Position numbers and translations under genes: made by a program. DNA of 64,000 nt from Pictodentalium vernedei (taxonomy: Eukaryota > Mollusca > Scaphopoda > Dentaliida > Dentaliidae), in the NCBI GenBank assembly GCA_031216915.1, contig JAUFNR010000031.1:124001-188000 (forward strand), written 5' to 3'. Of this stretch, positions 44,700-56,884 are shown piece by piece. The notes beneath the pieces were generated by a model. It was not told the DNA's origin. It was given only the letters and a program-made list of their open reading frames with translations, and searched no databases. The first letter of the stretch is position 1. The number at the start of each line of letters is the position of its first letter.

Positions 44700-45300
44700 T
44701 TGTTGTCTTAGCATGTTGAAGTATCCCATTATTCATGCTCCACTTTTTTGGGTGTTCTATTGAAAGACCCTGTGGGCTGGGTGGTCTTCCACCTTTTGGG
44801 CTTCTGTCTATTGTGTAGTTCCGGCACATGACGTTTTCCTCATGTGACTGCGGGAAGGGGAAGGCAGTCATTTGGGGCCTCCCAATTTGACTCTGTCTGG
44901 AAGAGTTATACCCCCTCCTGGGGGTTTTGTAGTCTTTTTATGGCATGGATACCGCGGTAGCTGCTGACTTTCTGGCGGAGAGATGCCTAGTTCCGGGACT
45001 ACTGTCCCCTCCAGTCGACATCTGAGGCTGTCACTAGGGTTGTGACTCCTCGTTTGGAGCCGAGCTTGGTTGCTCTCTCTGCTTTTCTGCCTTTGTCAAC
45101 AGCTACTCATGTATCCGCTCCTGCTGCTACTCCGTCGGTAACATCATCGGTCTCCATTTCAGCCAGCCTCAGCATATCCCTGCAGGGGTCTGCAGGGATT
45201 TCTGCTTCTTGGACTTGGGATACCGGCCTCAACCTTCCCTGGCTTCAACTCGGCGAAGTCGGAAGTGGTTGCCAGTCGATCCCTCTGCTGTGGTCTCTCA
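44700..45300 (+). pseudogene. DIRS gag-like fragment, 3' piece
   Basis: TGGTCTTCCACCTTTTGGGC and the following GGGGCCTCCCAA segment align with 59380-59500 of the longer DIRS copy. The open frame 45042-45488 is Ser/Ala/Thr-rich (SALVALSAFLP-like) and would be the variable part of gag. It diverges from both other copies after about 45000, so it belongs to a different subfamily or has been rearranged. No RT follows it. Confidence 0.6.
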
Positions 45301-45424
45301 GCCATCGGGCCCAGCAGGTTTTGATTTGGATTCAGCAGGGCTTGCATTTTGACCAGGTCATTCGGCCCCGGCCTGATAATCTGACAAGGCCGATCAATCG
45401 GCCCCGTCATCAATCTATTTTCCC

Positions 45425-46085
45425 ATTCTCAGTGAATCAAGCGATGAGCGATTTCGTAAAACAAAATAACTTCCGGCAATGGGACTAAGCGATCGAACGA
45501 TTCCGGGTTTATTCATGTACTTCTGCTGGGGATGTACTAAAAGATCTTCGCAAATGAAAACGTGAGGGGTTGGTATGGTGAAAATAAATGCATAAACCTT
45601 ATATGGTGTAACAACTTCGATTCCCTTATTTATTACCACATTCCATTGCGATTACTGTTTGATTGCCGGGCATAAGTTTTATACGCATGGTGGGAAAAGC
45701 CATACGAATATCATCGGCAGACTTTAAAAATAAAATATTTTGTGTATGACTGTGTTGTCAACACAACCATGTGCTTCTAGTATAATAAAGAGAATAAACC
45801 AGGCCTGCAACCAGTGGGGGGGGGGGGGGAGGCACACCCCCTGGAAACATTTTTGCCCCCCCACCCCCTCTCCAGAAAAATTTCAGACACTGTTTTTCAA
45901 GTTTCACCATTTTGATCCTTTTTCTCTACCAGTGAATTAACTCAGAGTTGTCAATTTACACCTGTAATTACATTGAATATAATCCCATGACTGAGTCTCT
46001 ATTGTTATATTTGAGGTGTTTATTCAACACACAGATTATAAACAACTATGACAATACGAAACATTAACTAGACTTTATGATTCTG
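45425..46085. other. Spacer, no gene seen
   Basis: CAGGCCTGCAACCAGTGGGG near 45801 introduces a poly-G run (45818-45829). The same phrase occurs in reverse near 52810-52840, so both mark a small shared repeat. Confidence 0.45.
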
Positions 46086-46089
46086 GAGA

Positions 46090-48100
46090 ATCATGGCTTT
46101 TCCCGATGAGATTCCATGATTTTTCATGACCCCACAGTGTCTTGTTGTTTTTAACTGTCTCACTGAAGTCCCTTCATTGATGTTATGAAAAAGGTGAAGA
46201 TAGTAATCTCAAATGACAGAGTTTGATAAAAAATTGTTTAGGTAAAAACCATCATTAACGGTGGACTGGTTTAATGTCAATATCGTCTTCCAACAAGTCA
46301 ATGACCGACAAAAGGAGTTATGTTTGTTTGACACATACCCACTGAGTGCTGTGTCAATTTAAAAATGGTTCATTTTATCTCAAATGTATCCCAAATATTG
46401 ATGTCTGGAAGCTTGTAGAGGGTTAACAAGTGGTAACAGGAATATTTATTCATGCAGCTTGTAATGTCACACCAAGAACTGTGAATGGCCATTTTTTTCT
46501 TTAAAATCTACAAGATGTTTTCAGAGAAATCCAGGGAGAACATGAATTTTAAGCTTTTGATGGGTATCATTGTTTATCCAGCCCAAAACGGGTTAAGTGT
46601 TGTTTTTTGAATATTCTTATTACTTCCAAAAATAATTCTCAGTGAATTCTACTTCCACTTATTTTGATCTCTCCTCCCAACTTTGGGTGCTGTGGGTATG
46701 CAAACACAGCCCATTTTATCAACATTTTGATGTTTGAGAACCTGCATAGGGTTAACAAATGCTTACAGGAATATTTTGTACATGCAACTTGTAATGTCAC
46801 ACTAAGATCAGAGAATGGCCATTTTTTCTTGAAAATCTACGGCATGTTTTAAAGAAATCCTCAGATAACACAAATGTTTAACCTTTTGAGGGGTATCTCC
46901 CTGTAACCAGCTCTAAAGGGTTAATGCTTGGTTTTGTGAATACCTTCATTACTTATAAAAATGATCGACGGTGAATTCCACTTCCAATGAAGGAGGTTAT
47001 GTTTATCTCGTAGGTACACATTTGGTGTTATGGTTGCCTAAGAACAGCCCATTTTCTCCAAATGTCTATGCTTGGCAGCCTCTTGGGGGTTAACAAATGT
47101 TTACCGAAACATTTTGTTCATGCTTGTAATGTCACTCGAAGACCTGCGAATGGTCAATTGTTCTTGAATTTTTTGTTGTTGAGAAATCCATAGAAAACTG
47201 GAATTTTAAGCATATATATATCTCCTTAAACAGTCAAAAATGGGTTCAGACCTCGATTTTTGAATCCATTTACTACTTACAAAAATGTTTCCCTGTCAGT
47301 TTTGCGTCCGGTAAAAGAAGTTACGTTTCTCTGTTGCATTCCCTTTTGATGTTGTTGTTGTTCAAAAACAGGCTATTTTTTTCAAAATTTTGACATTTAG
47401 CAGCCCATGGAGGGTAAACGAATGCTTACCAGAATAATTTATCCAATCACCTGGTAATGTGACACCATGACCTATCAATGGCCATTTTCTCTTGAAAACG
47501 CTACCAGATGTTTGTAAAGAAATCCAGGGAAAACATAAATTTTTAAGCCTTTGATGGGTATCACTATTAACAACCACAAAAGGGGTTAATGCTTGGTTTT
47601 TTGAATAACCTTATTACTAACAAAAATGGTCCTCGGTGAATTCTACTTCCAACAAAGGAGATTATGGGTAATTCCCAGGTACACGTTGGGTGTTGCGCGT
47701 GTCTGAAAACAGACCATTTCAACAAAATTACGATGCTTGGCAGTCTGTAGAGGGTTAATAAACATCCATGATTTTTTATGACCCTGGAGTGTCTGAAGAA
47801 TTGTTTTTACTTTTATCATTAAAGTATTTTTATTGATGTCTTGAGAAAAGTGGGTATAATAGTCTCAAATGACCCAGTGTGATAAAAAAACGTTTTGGTT
47901 AAATCATCATTGTTTGTGGAGAGGGTTAATATTAATATCAGCGTCTGAGAATCAGCGTCTAATGTAAATAGCCCATTGTATCTCAAATTTACCTAAAATT
48001 TCGATAGTTGACGGTTTGTGGAGGGTTAATGAAGGCTTGCGAGAATACTTCTTCTCCAGGGTTTATTTGTTCTTAAAAATCTGTAAGAACCAGTTGAAGA
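46090..48100 (+). repeat. Satellite of about 338 bp period, first block
   Basis: Units marked by GGAGGGTTAACAAATGCTTA recur at about 46420, 46750, 47087, 47410 and 47752, with degenerate units near 47930 and 48024. Each unit contains TTGTAATGTCAC, ATGGCCATTTT, GAGAAATCC, a GGGGTATCTCTCTGTAACCAG segment, TGCTTGGTTTTTTGAATA and ATGGTCCTCGGTGAATTC-type sequence. Copies are diverged. Short frames across it are not genes. Confidence 0.9.
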
Positions 48101-48409
48101 TATCCACAGAAAATGTGAACTTTAAACTCTTGAGCATGTCATGTATAGTCCCTGTATCAATTATCTTCTATTAGACCACAGTTGTTATGCATGATTATGT
48201 CATTTTTTCACACCTTGTAGAGCTCACCTATCACCTGTCTGTTAATAGCAGAAGTAAATTTCTCTCCAATTGGTTTTTCCCCGTAGGATTAGTTTTATTT
48301 ATTACAATGAAGATATCCATACATACAATGACAAACATGAAGTTATAAACTACAATAATTACATACGAAAATAGGAAGTGTTGTTTGTACATATGTGTAG
48401 ATAAAATAT

Positions 48410-48790
48410 ACCCTGGGACGGAGAAGGGGAGTATAACCGTCTTAAAAAAAACTAGTATATATCTAGCCCCACTGCCGGGGGAATGTTGGCGCCATGCACC
48501 ACTGCATTTGATAACCTACAGAGTAGTAAATATACCTGCCCCCCCCCCCCCCTTCCCATCTTGGGGATCCCCACCTTTTATTGTAAGGTTCCTTAGGCAC
48601 AACATTGCGTCAGTAAGATAGATATATACTGCCACGTCGTCACTCTGGGGCGGAGGAGGGGCAGTGTATAGCCGTTTTACAGACTATTATACACCTGGTT
48701 CCACTGTCGGGGAAACGCTATAGTGTCAACACTATTTGATATTATAAGTAACTGATCCCATTGTAGCTAACGTTATTTACTGCTTTCTTA
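48410..48790 (+). repeat. Diverged direct repeat
   Basis: A segment of about 150-170 bp (TATACCCTGGGACGGAGAAG to about 48540) is loosely repeated at about 48625-48770: both have a GGGGAGTATAACCGT / GGCAGTGTATAGCCGT segment, then CCACTGCCGGGGGAA / CCACTGTCGGGGAAA. A poly-C run lies at 48538-48552. Confidence 0.55.
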
Positions 48791-48792
48791 TC

Positions 48793-49172
48793 GTGCGGTG
48801 GCATTGTGGTAGCCAGTTCTCGTCAGATCACCGAAGTTAAGCAACGTTGAGCCTGGTTAATCATTGGATGGGTGGCCGTCTGAGCGATCAATTCGGACTC
48901 CCATGCTGTGTCCTTGGGCAAGGCACTTAACTCTGATTGTCCATATGGGGGCACGATGCCGCCATGTACTAAGGCGTACTGCACGTCGACGGTACGCATG
49001 TCTTCAACCAATCTAACCCTGCCTGTGCTGCAGTTCGGAGTTACGATGTTGGGAAGCTGGCAGCTGCTCGTCGTTGCTCGGTGGTTCTCTCCAGGTACTG
49101 CGGCTTCCTCCACACGTAGATTAGCCATTGTGCATAAGTATATGCCCTTAAACACCAATAAATAAATAATAA
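48793..49172 (+). mobile_element. 5S rRNA-headed SINE sharing the tRNA-SINE body
   Basis: The head (about 48793-48885) resembles 5S rRNA. TCTCGTCAGATC, then AAGTTAAGCAACGTTGAGCC TGG (internal box A region, from 48834) and TGGATGGGTGGCCGTCTG (box C region, 48865-48882) lie in the order and spacing of a 5S gene. After it, from TGTGTCCTTGGGCAAGGCAC (48907), the body matches the tRNA-headed SINE at about 4226-4497, including the GTACTAAGGCGTACTGCACG, TCTTCAACCAAT and GGTGGTTCTCTCC segments and the AATAAATAAAT tail. It is therefore a SINE3-type element, not a 5S gene. No clean target duplication was found. Confidence 0.9.
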
Positions 49173-49400
49173 ATGATATCATGCAGGGCAGTGTGGAATA
49201 CGAGGTGAGGCGTACCTTTCAATGTGTGTTTGGTTGGAGAAAGAGGCAGCGGGGAGGTGGTAACCTTGGTAATTTTGTTTGGATAAATCGACCGCTGGCG
49301 ACCGATGAAGCGGGACACGGTGAGAGTGGAACTTATGGGCGGTTATTCTTGATAATAAATAAATATACACTTACTTTTGAGTTCATACAAGGTGAGTATA
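49173..49400. other. Short spacer after SINE
   Basis: About 230 bp between the SINE tail and the second satellite block. No coding feature recognised. Confidence 0.5.
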
Positions 49401-51560
49401 GTAGTCTCAAATGAGAATGGCCAATATTTGTCTTGAAAACCTATGATAGGCTTTTAGAGAAATCCTCGGAAAATATGAATTTTTAACCTTTTGAGGGGTA
49501 TCGCTCTGTAACCAGCCCAAAACGGATTAATGCTTGGTTTTGTGAATACCTTCATTACTTACAAAAATGATCCCCAGTGAATTTCACTTCCAATGAGGAA
49601 GGTTATGTTTATCACGCAGGAACACATTGGGTGTTATGGGTGCCCCAAAACAGCCCATTTTCTCAAAATGTCTATACTTTCCAGGCTCTGGAGGGTTAAT
49701 AATTGCTTACTGGAATATTTTGTCCATGCAACTTGTAATGTCACTCAAAGACCTAAAAATGGTCAATTTTTCTTGAAAACGTGCTAGATTTTTTGGAGAA
49801 ATCCACAGAAAACGGGAATTTTAAGCTTTTGAGGGGTATATCTCCGTAACCAGTCGACAATGGGTTAAGACCTCGATTTTTGAATATCCTTACTACTTAC
49901 AAAAATGTTTCTCTATCAGTTTTGCGTCCAGTAAAAGAAGTTACGTTTCTCTGTGGCATTTCCATTTGATGTTCTTAGTGTCCAAAAACAGACTATTTCT
50001 TCAAATTTTTTGACATTTAGCAGCTCATGGAGGGTTAACAAATACCTACCAGAATAATTTATCTATGCAACTGGTAATGTGATACCAAGACCTATCAACG
50101 GCCATTTTCTCTTGAAAACCCTACAAGATGTTTGTAAAGAAATCCAGGGAAAACGATTTTTAAGCTTTTGATGGGTATCCCTGTTAACCTCCCCAACAGG
50201 GGTTAACGCTTGGTTTTTTGAATACCCTTATTACTTACAAAAATGGTCCTCTGTGAATTCCACTTCCAACAAAGGTGATTATGTTTATCTCTCGTGTATA
50301 CATTGGGTGCTGTACGTGTCCGAAAACGGCGCATGTCAACAAAATTACGATACTTGGCAACTTGTAGATGGTTGATAAACGCTCACCGGAGTATTTTGTC
50401 CCTACAACTTGTAATGTCACATAAAGACCTACGAATAGTTAATTTTTCTTGAAACCCTACAAGTTACTGTTAGGCAAATTCACAGAAAATGGGAATTTAA
50501 AGCTTTTGAGGGATATCTCTCTTAGCCTACCCAAAATGGGTTAAGACTTCGACTTTTGAATACCCTTACTACTTACAAAAATGTTTCTGTATAAATTGTA
50601 CACTCGATAAAAGGAGGCGCTTTTCTTTGTGGTGTACCCACTGGGTGCTGTTGGTGTCCACAAACTGCCAATTTTATCACAATTTTGATGTTGAGGAGCC
50701 CTGGGAGGGTTAACTAATGCAGACCGGAATATTTTGTCCATGCAACTTGTAATGTCACACCAAGACCTGCAAATAGCCGATTTTTTCTTGAAAACCTACG
50801 AGATGTTTTTAGAGAAATCCACAGAAAGAGGTATTTTAAGGTTTTAATGGGTATCTCTCTTTAACTAGCCGAAAATGGGTTAAGACGTCGAATTTTGAAT
50901 ACCCTTACCACTTTCAAAAATATTTTCCGATCAATTTTGCGTCCGATAAATGAAGGCCACTTTCTCTGTGGTATACCGTTTGGGTGCTGTTGGTGTCCAA
51001 AAACAGCCCATTTTATCACAATTTTTACGTTTAGCAGCTCGGGGAGGGTTAACTAATGCTGACCAGAATATTTTGTCCATGCAACTTGTAATGTCACACC
51101 AAGACCTGGGAGTGACAAATATTTCCTGAAAATCTACAAGACTCGTCTAGAGAAATCCACGGAAAACATGAAGTTTTGAGCTCTTTGGGGGTATTGCTGT
51201 TTAACCAGCCCAAAACGGGTTAACGCTTGGTTTTCTGAACACATTTATTACTTACAAAAATGATCCTCGGTGAATTCCACTTCAAATAAAAGCAGTTATG
51301 TGTATCTATCGTGTTTCGTTTGGGTGCTGTGGGGGCCCGAAAACAGCCCATTTCATCAAAATTTCGATGTTTGGCAGCCTGTGGAGGGTTACCATATGCA
51401 TCGCCTGATATGTCGTGTGTATCAAGGGTCGTATCACAGGCAGGTCTAGCAATGATGAATGTTTAAAAAAAATCTACAAGACGTGTTTCGAGAAAGTGCC
51501 GATAAACCCCAATTTTGACAGTTTTCTGCCAATTCTGACGAAATAAGGTTTAAATTGAAA
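49400..51560 (+). repeat. Satellite of about 338 bp period, second block
   Basis: GGAGGGTTAA-type markers at about 49692, 50031, 50368, 50706, 51046 and 51384 give spacings of 337-340 bp, more regular than in the first block. Every unit keeps AACTTGTAATGTCACACCAA, the AATTTTAAGCTTTTGAGGGG segment and CTTACTACTTACAAAAATG. The array ends in ACTTTGTGCCCCTCTATGTG and an A-rich run at 51670-51712. Confidence 0.92.
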
Positions 51561-51749
51561 AATCCGCTTCAGTACATTTTTAGACTTTGTGCCCCTCTAT
51601 GTGTGTGCAAAATTTTGTGAAAATCGGTTCGAAAATGGCTTCTGAATCGTACGGATAAAATGTGTGGAAAAAAAAAAAATAAAAAAAACAAAAAAAAAAA
51701 AAAATAATAATCCGTAGAAAAACAATAGTCTTTTCCAGAGGGAAAAGCC

Positions 51750-52760
51750 TAACTAATTAATAGAAGAGATTATCTGTCTTCAATAGCAGGTTAAATTTCA
51801 AGTGATGAGTGGTTACTGGTAATTGAAAGTAGGAGAAATGCTCTCGCAAACAGAGGCTTTCCATGGGACAAAGACAGGAAATTGCTCCTTTTAATGCCAA
51901 ATTTAAAAAATTTTTAACGCCGAGTGGAACCATGGTCGACCCGGGGCACATGTGCTTGGCAAAGAGTATCCAAATTAGTGTAATTTAGTCACCTTGAGGA
52001 GGTAGGGCAGGGGGGGGGGAGGTTTGGGGGGAGGTGGATAAAATGATTCTGAATGGTCCTTCAAAAGTTAGTGGACAGAAATAAAAAATTGCAAATAATG
52101 AATCTTGTTATTTGAGCAGAAAAAATAAAACTTTTTGGGGTATGTTGAAGCAGGAATTGATCCTTCAGAAGACAGGAAATTGCTCCTTTTAATGCCAAAT
52201 TTTAAAATTTGTCCATGCTGGGTTGAACCATGGTTGACCCGGTACACATGTGCTTGGCACGGTGTATCCAATTTAGTGGAATTTAGTCACTATTGTGGGG
52301 GGGAGGGGGGGGGGGGGGTTAAAATGATTCTGGATGGTCGTTCAAAAGTTAGTGGTCAGAAATAAAAAAAAAATCAAATAATGAATCTTGTTATTTGTAA
52401 ATAAAACATTTTGGGATATGTTGAAGTAGGAATTGATCCTTCGGAAGACAGGAAATTGCTCCTTTTAATGCAAAATTTTGGGGTATGTTGAAGTAGGAAT
52501 TGATTCTTCAGAAGACAGGAAATTGCTCCTTTTAATGCAAAATTTTGGGGTATGTTGAAGTAGGAATTGATCCTTCAGAAGACAGGAAATTGCTCCTTTT
52601 AATGCCAAATTAAAAATTTTCCCATACTGGGCCGAACCATGGTCTGCCCGGTGCACATGTGGCAGGATGTATCCAAATTAGTGAACTTTAGTCCCTTGGG
52701 GGGGGGGGGGGGGGGAGGGGGGGATAAAATGATTCTGGATGGAAAAATAATGGGATTATG
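51750..52760 (+). repeat. Nested tandem repeats with poly-G tracts
   Basis: A unit of about 255-310 bp (ACAGGAAATTGCTCCTTTTA ... GTGTATCCAA, then a poly-G run, then AAAATGATTCTGGATGG) is repeated about three times, starting near 51867, 52172 and 52575. Inside it, TTTTGGGGTATGTTGAAGTA plus AGACAGGAAATTGCTCC recurs at about 52132, 52417, 52483 and 52546, with a period of about 64 bp in the last ones. Poly-G runs occur at 52010, 52297 and 52697. Confidence 0.85.
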
Positions 52761-52764
52761 TCCA

Positions 52765-53640
52765 GGTTAGGGAGGTGGGGTGGCCCTCCCACATGCCCCC
52801 CCCCCCTCCCCCCCGATGCCCGACCCTGGTTGCAGGCTTGAAATAAACATAACCTCTGATTGATGAGCATTTATTCTGAAATGTTTACACAAGAATTTGT
52901 AATTTTTGCATCTTATCTGGATTCCCCCCCTCCCCTCCCTCCAAGCTGTCTTCGAAAATAACCTGACACAAAACAAAGCAATTACAATTGATTTGGAAAA
53001 TATATACCCTGAACATGTACTAGTTCATGCATTAATTATTTGTGAGTGATTGATATTATGGGCGTTTTTAGGGAATAATTGACAAGACAGAGTGCATGAT
53101 GTCAAGTTTGTTTACCTTCAGCAAAGGTAATTCGTGAAAATAAAAACAGCACCATTCTTGCTTCGGAATGGATTTTATTTTAATAAAATGAAATCACTTA
53201 CCCCCTTTTGACATATCAAGACAGGCAACAATCCATTTCTGAAACGTTTGATGAAAAAGGAAATCTACATTGTCCTCCGGGTAAATGACAACACGTTTCT
53301 ACTCACCTAATTTCGCTTCAAATTAACCTGCACACCACCGACTTTTAAAGTTTTCAAGACTGAGGGAGTAGGCTTGAAACATGGATAGGGAACCTTGTTT
53401 TGAACATGTAGAAAGGTGGGTAGTGGGAGGGAGACTAAATCACGAATATGTGCCAAGGTGCAAGACACTGATCAGCTTGGTATTAATATTGCCTGGTTAA
53501 TAGCCCATAGCAAATTAATAAAAGACAATTAGGTTGGAATGATTAATCATTATTCATAACAAATCATCAAATAACACAATATACATGCAATATCAATATA
53601 ATATGCACATCCAAGTGTAAAAAAATAAATCAGCCCCAGT
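52765..53640. other. No supported gene
   Basis: A C-rich run near 52797-52816 and GGTTGCAGGCTTG near 52829. Otherwise AT-rich DNA without recognised features. Confidence 0.45.
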
Positions 53641-53739
53641 GAAGAAAAATCAGCCTGGTCGACCACTTCACCAGGCCTATCGATCAGCCTAGTCACAATT
53701 CTAAAATGCAAGCCCTGATTCAGATGTCCATGGTGGGGT

Positions 53740-54980
53740 CACTGTGGACTCTGTTGTGCTTCCATCCATGCACTCTGGTTCTTCGACCAGTTTTACAGGA
53801 CCACTGCATTTTTGTGTAGCCTGGACCTTCTGTCCTTTAGAGCTCTGCGGCTACTCTCCTGAGTTCCCGTTCTTCAGATCCTCGGGGTATTTCATACCCC
53901 ATAAGCATCTGTATTTGGATGTTTCAGCTGCAACCCATCGCCCTACGATGGGTGTTCTAGAGGATCGTGAGTCATGACCCTTCGTTGGTTTAGAGGGTCA
54001 GATGCGAATCCACTTGGTTGAGCTGTTCCCACATCAAGCCGGCAGATATGGGTTGATAGCTTGGGGAGGCCCCTCCTTGCTCCCGCAGGTTCTTTCCAAG
54101 AGCCTTCCCATTGCCTCCAGCGAGGCTTCTAGTGGCTTCCAGGTGCCCTCTGCGGTGCCGCCTCCAGGGATTGGAAGCAGGGCGCTGCTTTCTGATCCCC
54201 CCGGTGTTCCTACACCATGGGAGGCATTGGCTGGTGTGCGCGACATGGGCTATGTGTCTTCTGACTTAGGTGATGGGTCAGACACACCTGACGTTGAGAG
54301 CCATCAGCCTTCTGACGTGGGGATGGCTCTTGACTTTGTGTTTGAGTTCTTTCAAACCGTCAGACCAGTTGGAGGTTTCAGCCAGGCTGTGATCATCGGT
54401 CACGTGCCTACAGCCTGTGGAGCACCCCTGCCTTCTGGGCATCTTCGACCACACCAGTCGGTACAAGTGGTCGAAGCTTTTCCAGCATTGGACTCAAAGC
54501 TGAGTTCCAAGGCAATGAAGACTTCATTTTTGACTAGGGCTGATACTTTTTTTGCTCCCTGTGCATTATTGTTCCTATGATTCCACCAATCCGTTGGTCT
54601 GCAAGACTTTGACGGTCTTGGATCAGGACTCCAAGCCAAGTTGGCCTTTATTCCTATGGCGACTTTGGAGTCCATGTTGTGCTTATCCAGAAAGATGGGA
54701 GCTGGCAGCTGCTCGTCGTTGCTCGGTGGTTCTCTCTGGGTACTCCGGCTTCCTTCACCTGTAAAACTGCCACGGTCATGATTAGCCATTGTGCATAAGT
54801 ATGTGACCTTCAACACCAATAAGTAAATATATCCAGAGAGATGCTAGGCATACTTTCTCTCTTGGATCACATATCTTCCGTGGCTGCTTTTCTGCTTCCA
54901 GATAGGTTTGATGACATACAGGCTCCTTTGCGCATTATCTCTAAGACGCTCATGCATCTTACTCACATACATGGCCTGTA
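53740..54980 (+). pseudogene. DIRS gag-like copy interrupted by a SINE
   Basis: The plus-strand frame 54002-54580 gives PQVLSKSLPIASSEASSGFQ, then MGYVSSDLGDGSDTPDVESH and ALDSKLSSKAMKTSFLTRAD, closely matching the gag frame of the DIRS copy at about 59710-60190. Upstream, CCTCGGGGTATTTCATACCC (about 53881) matches 59531. The frame is broken at about 54580, and a SINE lies at 54698-54829. After the SINE the match resumes (GAGATGCTAGGCATACTTTC to about 54980, matching about 60336-60440). No RT follows, so the copy is 3'-truncated. Confidence 0.88.
54698..54829 (+). mobile_element. 5'-truncated SINE inside DIRS gag, with 14 bp TSD
   Basis: Only the 3' part of the SINE body is present (GGAGCTGGCAGCTGCTCGTC, the GGTGGTTCTCTC core, an AATAAGTAAAT tail). 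It is flanked by TATCCAGAAAGATG (54684-54697) and TATCCAGAGAGATG (54830-54843), a 14 bp target duplication with one mismatch. The uninterrupted DIRS copy reads AGAGAGATG at the matching site. Confidence 0.93.
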
Positions 54981-55009
54981 ACATGGCTGATTCATTTGAT
55001 CTCAACCAA

Positions 55010-55460
55010 AGCTATAGAATTTTTCAAAATTTTTCTTTGAAAAATATGGCTGGGAGTGACTATCTTTGATTTGACATATAAATTGTTAACAATTCCATTA
55101 GTACAACCCTAGAGGCCGAACCTCTTACAGGATCTTATGTAAATTTTATAAGTCACTTCAGTGTGATATGATGATATCTGGATTGGAGCTACCAAATTTT
55201 TCTGAATTTTGTTAAAAAAAAATGGCCACCAGTGGCCATCTTGGATTTGGCATATGAATTGTCAACAATTCCATTAGCACACTCTACAGGCTGCATACTT
55301 CACCTGATCTTTTTCTAATTTCATCTGTAGCTTGGGTGTGATGTATTTTATGTAGAAACTTAAGTGAATGACTTGGCATCACTGGAGCTTTCTATTTTGT
55401 TTTGTCCCTTCTTGGTCAAGTTGAGCTGCAGTGTCATTGACACTTTCATTTTTTCAAATT
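55010..55460 (+). repeat. Diverged tandem repeat, ATTGTTAACAATTCCATTAG units
   Basis: Two copies of about 185 bp: AATTGTTAACAATTCCATTA near 55081 and AATTGTCAACAATTCCATTA near 55256, each preceded by an ATGGC..CATCTT-like segment. AGTTGAGCTGCAGTGTCATT near 55419 also occurs near 44670, so this resembles the insertion at 43430-44690. Confidence 0.65.
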
Positions 55461-55640
55461 TTGCCAAAATATAGCTCATGTCTCCTCAATGGAATAAGGT
55501 CATTGAGATTGTTCCAATGAGAGGTTAGATGCTATTGTTTTGAGGCAAAAATGTTTTGAAATGGTTAGGGCCATTGCTACCAGCAACCCCTCCTTTCCCC
55601 ACAAAGCTTCCTCCCCAGTTTTACCACCTCTGTGCACATT

Positions 55641-56666
55641 ATTAGTCCCCTGCCGGCATCGCCGGAGGGGACTCTAGGTCTGCACTCTGACCATCTGTCA
55701 GTCTATCAGTCCATCAGTCTGTCAGTCTGTCAGTTCATCAGTCCATCAGTCTGTCAGTCTGTCCGTCACACTTTAGTTTTCCGGACTTTTTTTTTGGAAA
55801 TGCTTCAACCGAATTTTTGGTAACCTACTATAGAACGATGACTTACAGATCAAGTTTGAGTTTCATGCTGATTGCATTATTCTTGTGTGAGTTATGGCCC
55901 TTGGAAATATGGAAAAGCTCCAAAATATCAGTTTTCTGGACTTTTTTAGTAAATGCTTCAACGGAATGATTTTATTTTTGGTAAACTACTATAGAATGAT
56001 GACTTACAGGTCAAGTTTGAGTTTCATTTCATGCTGATTGCATTATTCTTGTGTGAGTTATGGCCCTTGGAAATATGGAAAAGCCCCAAAATATCTGTTT
56101 TCCAGACTTTTTTTGGGATACGCTTCAACAGAATGATTTCATTTTTGGTAACCTTCTATAGAACGATCACTTACAGATCAAGTTAGAGTTCCATGCTGAT
56201 TGCATTATTCTTGTGTGAGTTAAGGCCCTTGGAAATATGGAAAAGCACTAAAATATCAGTTTTCTGGACTTTTTTGGGAAACGCTTCAACGGAATGATTT
56301 CATTATTGGTAACCTACTATAGAACAATGACTTACAGATCAAGTTTCATTTGCACTCTGTCCATCCGTCAGTCTGTCAGTCAGTCTGTCAGTCACACTTT
56401 AGTTTTCTGAACTTTTTTTTTAAATGCTTCAACTGAATGATTTCATTCTTGGTAACCTACTACAGAACGATGACTTACAGATCAAGTTTGAGTTTCATGC
56501 TGATTGCATTATTCTTGTATGAGTTATGGCCCTTGTAAATATCGAAAATTGCCAAAATATCAGTTTTCCGGGCTTTTTTTGGAAACGCTTCAACGGAATT
56601 CATGCTGATCACATCTAGGTTATAACATTTGTATAATTATTAATGCTCATTAGTCCGGTAGGGGAC
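55641..56666. mobile_element. Element with hairpin end, TCAGTCTG block and tandem monomers
   Basis: The left end folds into a perfect-type hairpin: AGTCCCCTGCCGG at 55643-55655 and its complement, ending at about 55673. A related AGTCCGGTAGGGGAC lies at the right end (about 56651). A CTGTCAGTC/CCATCAGT block (about 55695-55762) follows. Then come monomers of about 165 bp containing CTTACAGATCAAGTTTGAGT and GAGTTATGGCCCTTGGAAAT at about 55846, 56010, 56170 and 56330. A second CAGTCTGTCAGTCAGTCTG block at about 56366 indicates a partial duplication. No coding capacity. Confidence 0.75.
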
Positions 56667-56884
56667 ATTGTATTGCTTCAGCGATTCGTGAGCTCTTGTT
56701 GTAGGGGGATGCAAGCCAGAATTGAGTAATTGAATATATCCAGCACTTAGATCAGATATCACAAAAGTGAAAGTCAGAATGTTTTTATTATTTTGTATCA
56801 TGAGAGACTTCAGTTGTCGCTTCAGGGATAAAGAAGAAGGCAAAGGGGATGGTGGGTAGTGTCAGTTTTGGGGGTCCATTGTCA

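Noticed and set aside
48793-48885. 5S rRNA gene
   Set aside because: 5S-like boxes are followed by SINE body and tail, and the match to 5S is partial.
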